8,041 nt of DNA, from positions 1 through 8,041 of the forward strand of contig PWMA01000109.1 in assembly GCA_003558335.1 (NCBI GenBank), read 5' to 3'. Under the pieces are notes generated by a model. It did not search any database, had not been told where the DNA came from, and was given only the letters and a program-made list of their open reading frames with translations. Every line of letters starts with the position of its first letter. Position 1 is the first letter of the stretch. The position numbers were made by a program, and so were the translations under genes. The DNA comes from Candidatus Methanofastidiosia archaeon (GTDB lineage: Archaea > Methanobacteriota_B > Thermococci > Methanofastidiosales > Methanofastidiosaceae). Shown one piece after another: positions 5,452 through 8,041 of this stretch.

Positions 5452-6807
5452 ATGGAAGTTATATTTGGAGTTTCTGGGTTAAGAGGTGTAGTTGGGGAAG
5501 GTCTAACACCTGAACTAATCTCTAGATATGTTTACTCATTTTCAAAAGAGATACCAAAAGGAGAAGTTGTCATTGGAAACGATTCAAGGGCCTCATGTGA
5601 AATGGTAAAACATGCAGTTGTTTCATCCCTTACTGCATCGGGCTTTGATGTAGTTGATATTGGAGTGGCACCTACCCCTACAGTTCAGTTTGTTACAAAA
5701 GAAAAAAATGCATCTGGCGGCATATCGATCACAGCAAGCCACAATCCAGAGCAATGGAACGGATTAAAGTTTATTGAAGGAAATGGGATTTTCTTTAACC
5801 AAGATAAAATAGATTCCATTAAGAAAAACCTCCAAGATAACAATTTTAACGACACTAGTTTTGAAAAATGTGGAAAAGTGATAGAAGACCCTCTATCAAA
5901 GGAGCTTCATATAGAAAAAGTACTAGAAAAAATAAGATTTGATTGTGCCGATAAAGCCTCTATAACTGTTGCAGTTGATGCGTGTAACGGCGCGGGCTCA
6001 GAGGTTGTCCCTAGGTTTATAGAAAGACTTGGGTTTAAGGTGGAAAGAATAAACTGCGACCTAAAGGCGCCTTTCCCAAGAAATCCAGAGCCATTAAAAG
6101 AAAATCTAAGAGAGTTTTCTCTTTTCATAGAAAACAATAAAGAAATAGATATAGGCTTTGCTCTAGATGGCGATGCAGATAGAGTTGCAATAATCGATGA
6201 AAACGGGAGATACATTGGCGAGGAAAACACTATTGTTCTTGCATCAAAGTTTTTCTTAGAATACCTAAACCCAGAAAATAAAAAAGTTGTCACAAACCTT
6301 TCTACAACAAGAGCTTTAGAAGATGTAGTTTCCTCGCTTTGTGGAACTGTTCTGAGATCAAAAGTTGGCGAGATAAATGTTGTCGAAAAGATGATTAAAA
6401 CTAACGCTTTAATCGGAGGAGAGGGAAACGGCGGCGTTATAGTTTCAGATATACAGTATGCAAGGGATTGCCTTTCTGCAATATCTCTAGTATTACTTGG
6501 AATCTCGAAAATAAAAAAGCCTCTTTCTTTGATAGTCTCTGAGATTCCAAGCTATTATATGGTAAAGTACAAGATAATTATTTCAAAGGAAAAATATGAA
6601 AAAAATCTTATCTATTTAAAGGAGTTTTTCAAAGGAAATCCTTATACAGAGATAGATGGGCTAAAGTTTGAACTTTGTGATTCTTGGGTACACATTAGAC
6701 CATCAAACACTGAGCCTATTGTTAGAATAATAGCTGAGGCAAAGAGTTTGAAAAAGGTAAATAGATTGATTGAAGAAACAAAGATTTTGATGAATGCACC
6801 ATGTTAG
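5452..6807 (+). CDS. glmM: Phosphoglucosamine mutase-type alpha-D-phosphohexomutase
   Basis: Interconverts hexose-6-phosphate and hexose-1-phosphate, here most likely GlcN-6-P and GlcN-1-P. All four domains' signatures are present (numbering from the ATG): FGVSGLRG (5-12), the phosphoserine loop TASHNPEQWNG (94-104, Ser96), the magnesium loop DGDADR (239-244), the sugar-binding GGEGNGG (322-328) and the C-terminal phosphate loop RPSNTEP (416-422). Length, 451 residues, is typical. The start is ambiguous: a GTG at 5443 overlaps the stop of the previous gene, but the ATG at 5452 has AGTGAT upstream and gives the family start MEVIFGVSGLRG, so I prefer it. Located between the GlmU-like gene and the DUF2117 gene, which it overlaps by 7 bases; this favours the glucosamine role over phosphomannomutase. 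Confidence 0.9.
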   Translation: MEVIFGVSGLRGVVGEGLTPELISRYVYSFSKEIPKGEVVIGNDSRASCEMVKHAVVSSLTASGFDVVDIGVAPTPTVQFVTKEKNASGGISITASHNPEQWNGLKFIEGNGIFFNQDKIDSIKKNLQDNNFNDTSFEKCGKVIEDPLSKELHIEKVLEKIRFDCADKASITVAVDACNGAGSEVVPRFIERLGFKVERINCDLKAPFPRNPEPLKENLREFSLFIENNKEIDIGFALDGDADRVAIIDENGRYIGEENTIVLASKFFLEYLNPENKKVVTNLSTTRALEDVVSSLCGTVLRSKVGEINVVEKMIKTNALIGGEGNGGVIVSDIQYARDCLSAISLVLLGISKIKKPLSLIVSEIPSYYMVKYKIIISKEKYEKNLIYLKEFFKGNPYTEIDGLKFELCDSWVHIRPSNTEPIVRIIAEAKSLKKVNRLIEETKILMNAPC

Positions 6808-7841
6808 CTATACTTTTTCACGGCATAGACATTTTCTACGACAAAAAAAGCAAAGAAATTTTGGATAAATTAACCTCTATATACGATGCAAAGCCATTTA
6901 TTGTTGGAACTATGGGGATTACCTCTCTTTTTGACAGCGGAATTTGCGGCGTTGAACTTATCTTTAAAAGACCATCTAAGGCGCTATCTGAATTAAACGG
7001 GATTGATTCAGTTTTGATAGTATTAAAGGCAAGGTCAGTTGAAACGGCAAGGACCTTTCTCGGTGCCATAGGGGAGAGAACAGAGTTTTCTAAAGAGATT
7101 ATCGGGATTGATATCAACACAAACTCTCTCTTTGAAGTAAAACCTGGAGTTTCTACGGTAAAAGACTACCTACTCTCTGTTGGATTTAGGGAAGTTTCTA
7201 CAGGAAAAGGCCTTGACATCAGAAAAGAAGGGGATTACTTTGTAAGAAGTGTTAGAGGCTGCAACTGCTCTGAACTCTTACTGCTCGATGGACTTGTAGT
7301 TGGTAAGATTTTTGATAGGGACGTTAAAATTTATGTAAAGGATGGAAAAATTTGTGAAATAAAAGGGGTAGAGATAAAACAGCACGGCTTGGAAAAGATA
7401 AGGGATGTGGATATCTTTCGCTTAAAGATAGATAGCACAGAAGGCTTTGAGACCAAAACCCCTAATGTAATACGAAAAATTAAAGGAGAAGACATACTCT
7501 TCATAAATCACGATGCATACTCAATATATCAAAACCTATCAAATTTATCGGGCGCTGTTACTATAGGCGATGACACTACAAGGGTGTCCGGCTACATACT
7601 CCAAAGATTTGGCCTTCCAGTAATTGGCATAGTCGATGGAGATAAGGATGGAGTCATAAAGGGGGAATACTTCTATAAAGATTCAGTAGTTTTCGAGGTA
7701 GCAGCCGATGATTTTGCAGGGGAAAAAATTCAATCTAGATTTTTCAAAGGAAAGACCGTAAAAAAATTAGATTTTTCTAAGCTAAAAAACGATATAGAAG
7801 ATTTCTTGGGGAAAGAGATAATAAAAAAAACTGAATATTAA
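6801..7841 (+). CDS. DUF2117 family protein, methanogen-type, function unknown
   Basis: A 346-residue soluble protein that resembles DUF2117, a family I know mainly from methanogens and for which no function is established. Notable segments are FHGID at the N-terminus (6-10), GITSLFDSG (39-47), a RGCNCSE cysteine pair (152-158; Cys154, Cys156), INHDAYSIY (235-243), TIGDDTTRVSGYILQRFG (254-271) and an acidic DGDKDG loop (279-284). GDDTT plus DGDKDG give an acidic cluster that might bind a metal and a phosphate or nucleotide, but that is a guess. Its ATG overlaps the end of glmM by 7 bases, so it is translationally linked to UDP-GlcNAc precursor synthesis. Its stop shares a TTAA with the convergent transporter ATPase gene. 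The gene is certain; the family is likely. Confidence 0.78.
   Translation: MLAILFHGIDIFYDKKSKEILDKLTSIYDAKPFIVGTMGITSLFDSGICGVELIFKRPSKALSELNGIDSVLIVLKARSVETARTFLGAIGERTEFSKEIIGIDINTNSLFEVKPGVSTVKDYLLSVGFREVSTGKGLDIRKEGDYFVRSVRGCNCSELLLLDGLVVGKIFDRDVKIYVKDGKICEIKGVEIKQHGLEKIRDVDIFRLKIDSTEGFETKTPNVIRKIKGEDILFINHDAYSIYQNLSNLSGAVTIGDDTTRVSGYILQRFGLPVIGIVDGDKDGVIKGEYFYKDSVVFEVAADDFAGEKIQSRFFKGKTVKKLDFSKLKNDIEDFLGKEIIKKTEY
7823..7830 (-). terminator. Oligo-T terminator of the transporter ATPase gene
   Basis: Eight T on the minus strand, 7 bases after the stop codon and inside the last codons of the DUF2117 gene. It is as strong as the tract after the ligase gene. Confidence 0.45.
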
Positions 7842-8041
7842 AGCGCATCTACTATTCTTTTGTAAAGCGCATCTACCTTTACCTCAGGTTTTAACCCTAA
7901 CATCTTAGAAAACTGCATTATCTGTGGAGGCTCTAGACTTGCCCTTTCTAAAAGCTCATCATCTGCAAATATTTCTTTTGGAGTCCCATCCCCAATTATT
8001 TGTCCATCTCCCATGACAACAACTCTTTCAGAAAGCTCTGA
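7838..8041 (-). CDS. ECF/CbiO-type ABC transporter ATP-binding protein, C-terminal part
   Basis: The last 67 residues of a protein whose start lies beyond base 8041; the frame is open to the edge. The visible sequence SELSERVVVMGDGQIIGDGTP followed by KEIFADDELL is the region just after the H-loop of ABC ATPases (x-RVVVMxDGxIxxxGTPxEIF). The following LEPPQIMQFSKMLGL is typical of the C-terminal extension of ECF or cobalt/nickel transporter ATPases (EcfA/CbiO), which power uptake of vitamins or metal ions with an integral T component. Walker motifs are outside the window. The C-terminus ends with a repeated VDAL caused by a 14-base direct repeat. It converges on the DUF2117 gene with a 4-base stop overlap. 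The substrate cannot be told from this part. Confidence 0.82.
   Translation of the reverse strand, partial: SELSERVVVMGDGQIIGDGTPKEIFADDELLERASLEPPQIMQFSKMLGLKPEVKVDALYKRIVDAL
7839..7876. repeat. Direct repeat of 14 bases with 24-base period
   Basis: TAAAGCGCATCTAC occurs at 7839-7852 and 7863-7876. It lies in frame at the end of the ATPase gene and encodes VDAL twice, eight residues apart; the downstream copy also supplies the stop codon. Confidence 0.7.

Noticed and set aside
5907..7120. Minus-strand open frames over glmM and the DUF2117 gene.
   Set aside because: Antisense to conserved genes with full motif sets; their compositions look like read-outs of the opposite strand.
1..8041. tRNA, rRNA, CRISPR arrays, insertion sequences or prophage genes.
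   Set aside because: I saw no cloverleaf with conserved loops, no spaced repeat array and no transposase, integrase or phage-like protein on either strand.

Overview
The window looks like a piece of an AT-rich archaeal chromosome, most likely from a methanogen or a close relative. The reasons are a gene of the methanogen-typical DUF2117 family, a DUF2226-like gene, a HycI-type NiFe-hydrogenase maturation protease, GGTGA-like ribosome binding sites, TATA boxes about 25 bases before likely transcript starts, and oligo-T tracts just after stop codons. I cannot name the species; an uncultured AT-rich euryarchaeal lineage (for example Methanofastidiosa-like) is only a guess.

Layout. Bases 1-320 (minus) hold the start of a secreted, acidic, CxC-containing protein. 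Bases 411-1730 (minus) encode a phenylacetate-CoA ligase / coenzyme F390 synthetase family adenylating enzyme starting at TTG. The 287-base gap 1731-2017 has no gene but is not empty. Its left part (1749-1829, minus) can fold as a leader RNA closed by an 11-bp stem that begins about 25 bases after a TATA box and ends just before the ligase ribosome binding site. A diverged, inverted second copy of the same element lies at about 1923-1998 (plus). Bases 2018-2545 (minus) encode a DUF6125-like cysteine-containing protein, divergent from a plus-strand pair at 2676-3659: an unrecognised cysteine-containing protein and a DUF2226-like protein. A HycI-type protease (3656-4129, minus) converges on that pair.

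Bases 4211-7841 (plus) form a tight three-gene operon: a GlmU-like sugar nucleotidyltransferase with a left-handed beta-helix acyltransferase domain, a phosphoglucosamine mutase-type phosphohexomutase, and a DUF2117 protein. The first two suggest GlcN-6-P to GlcN-1-P to GlcNAc-1-P to UDP-GlcNAc; the third has no known role, but its gene overlaps the mutase gene. The window ends with the C-terminus of an ECF/CbiO-type transporter ATPase (7838-8041, minus).

The observation most worth following is the structured ligase leader with its inverted partner, which matches no RNA class I recognise. Its fold is hand-drawn and needs covariation evidence.
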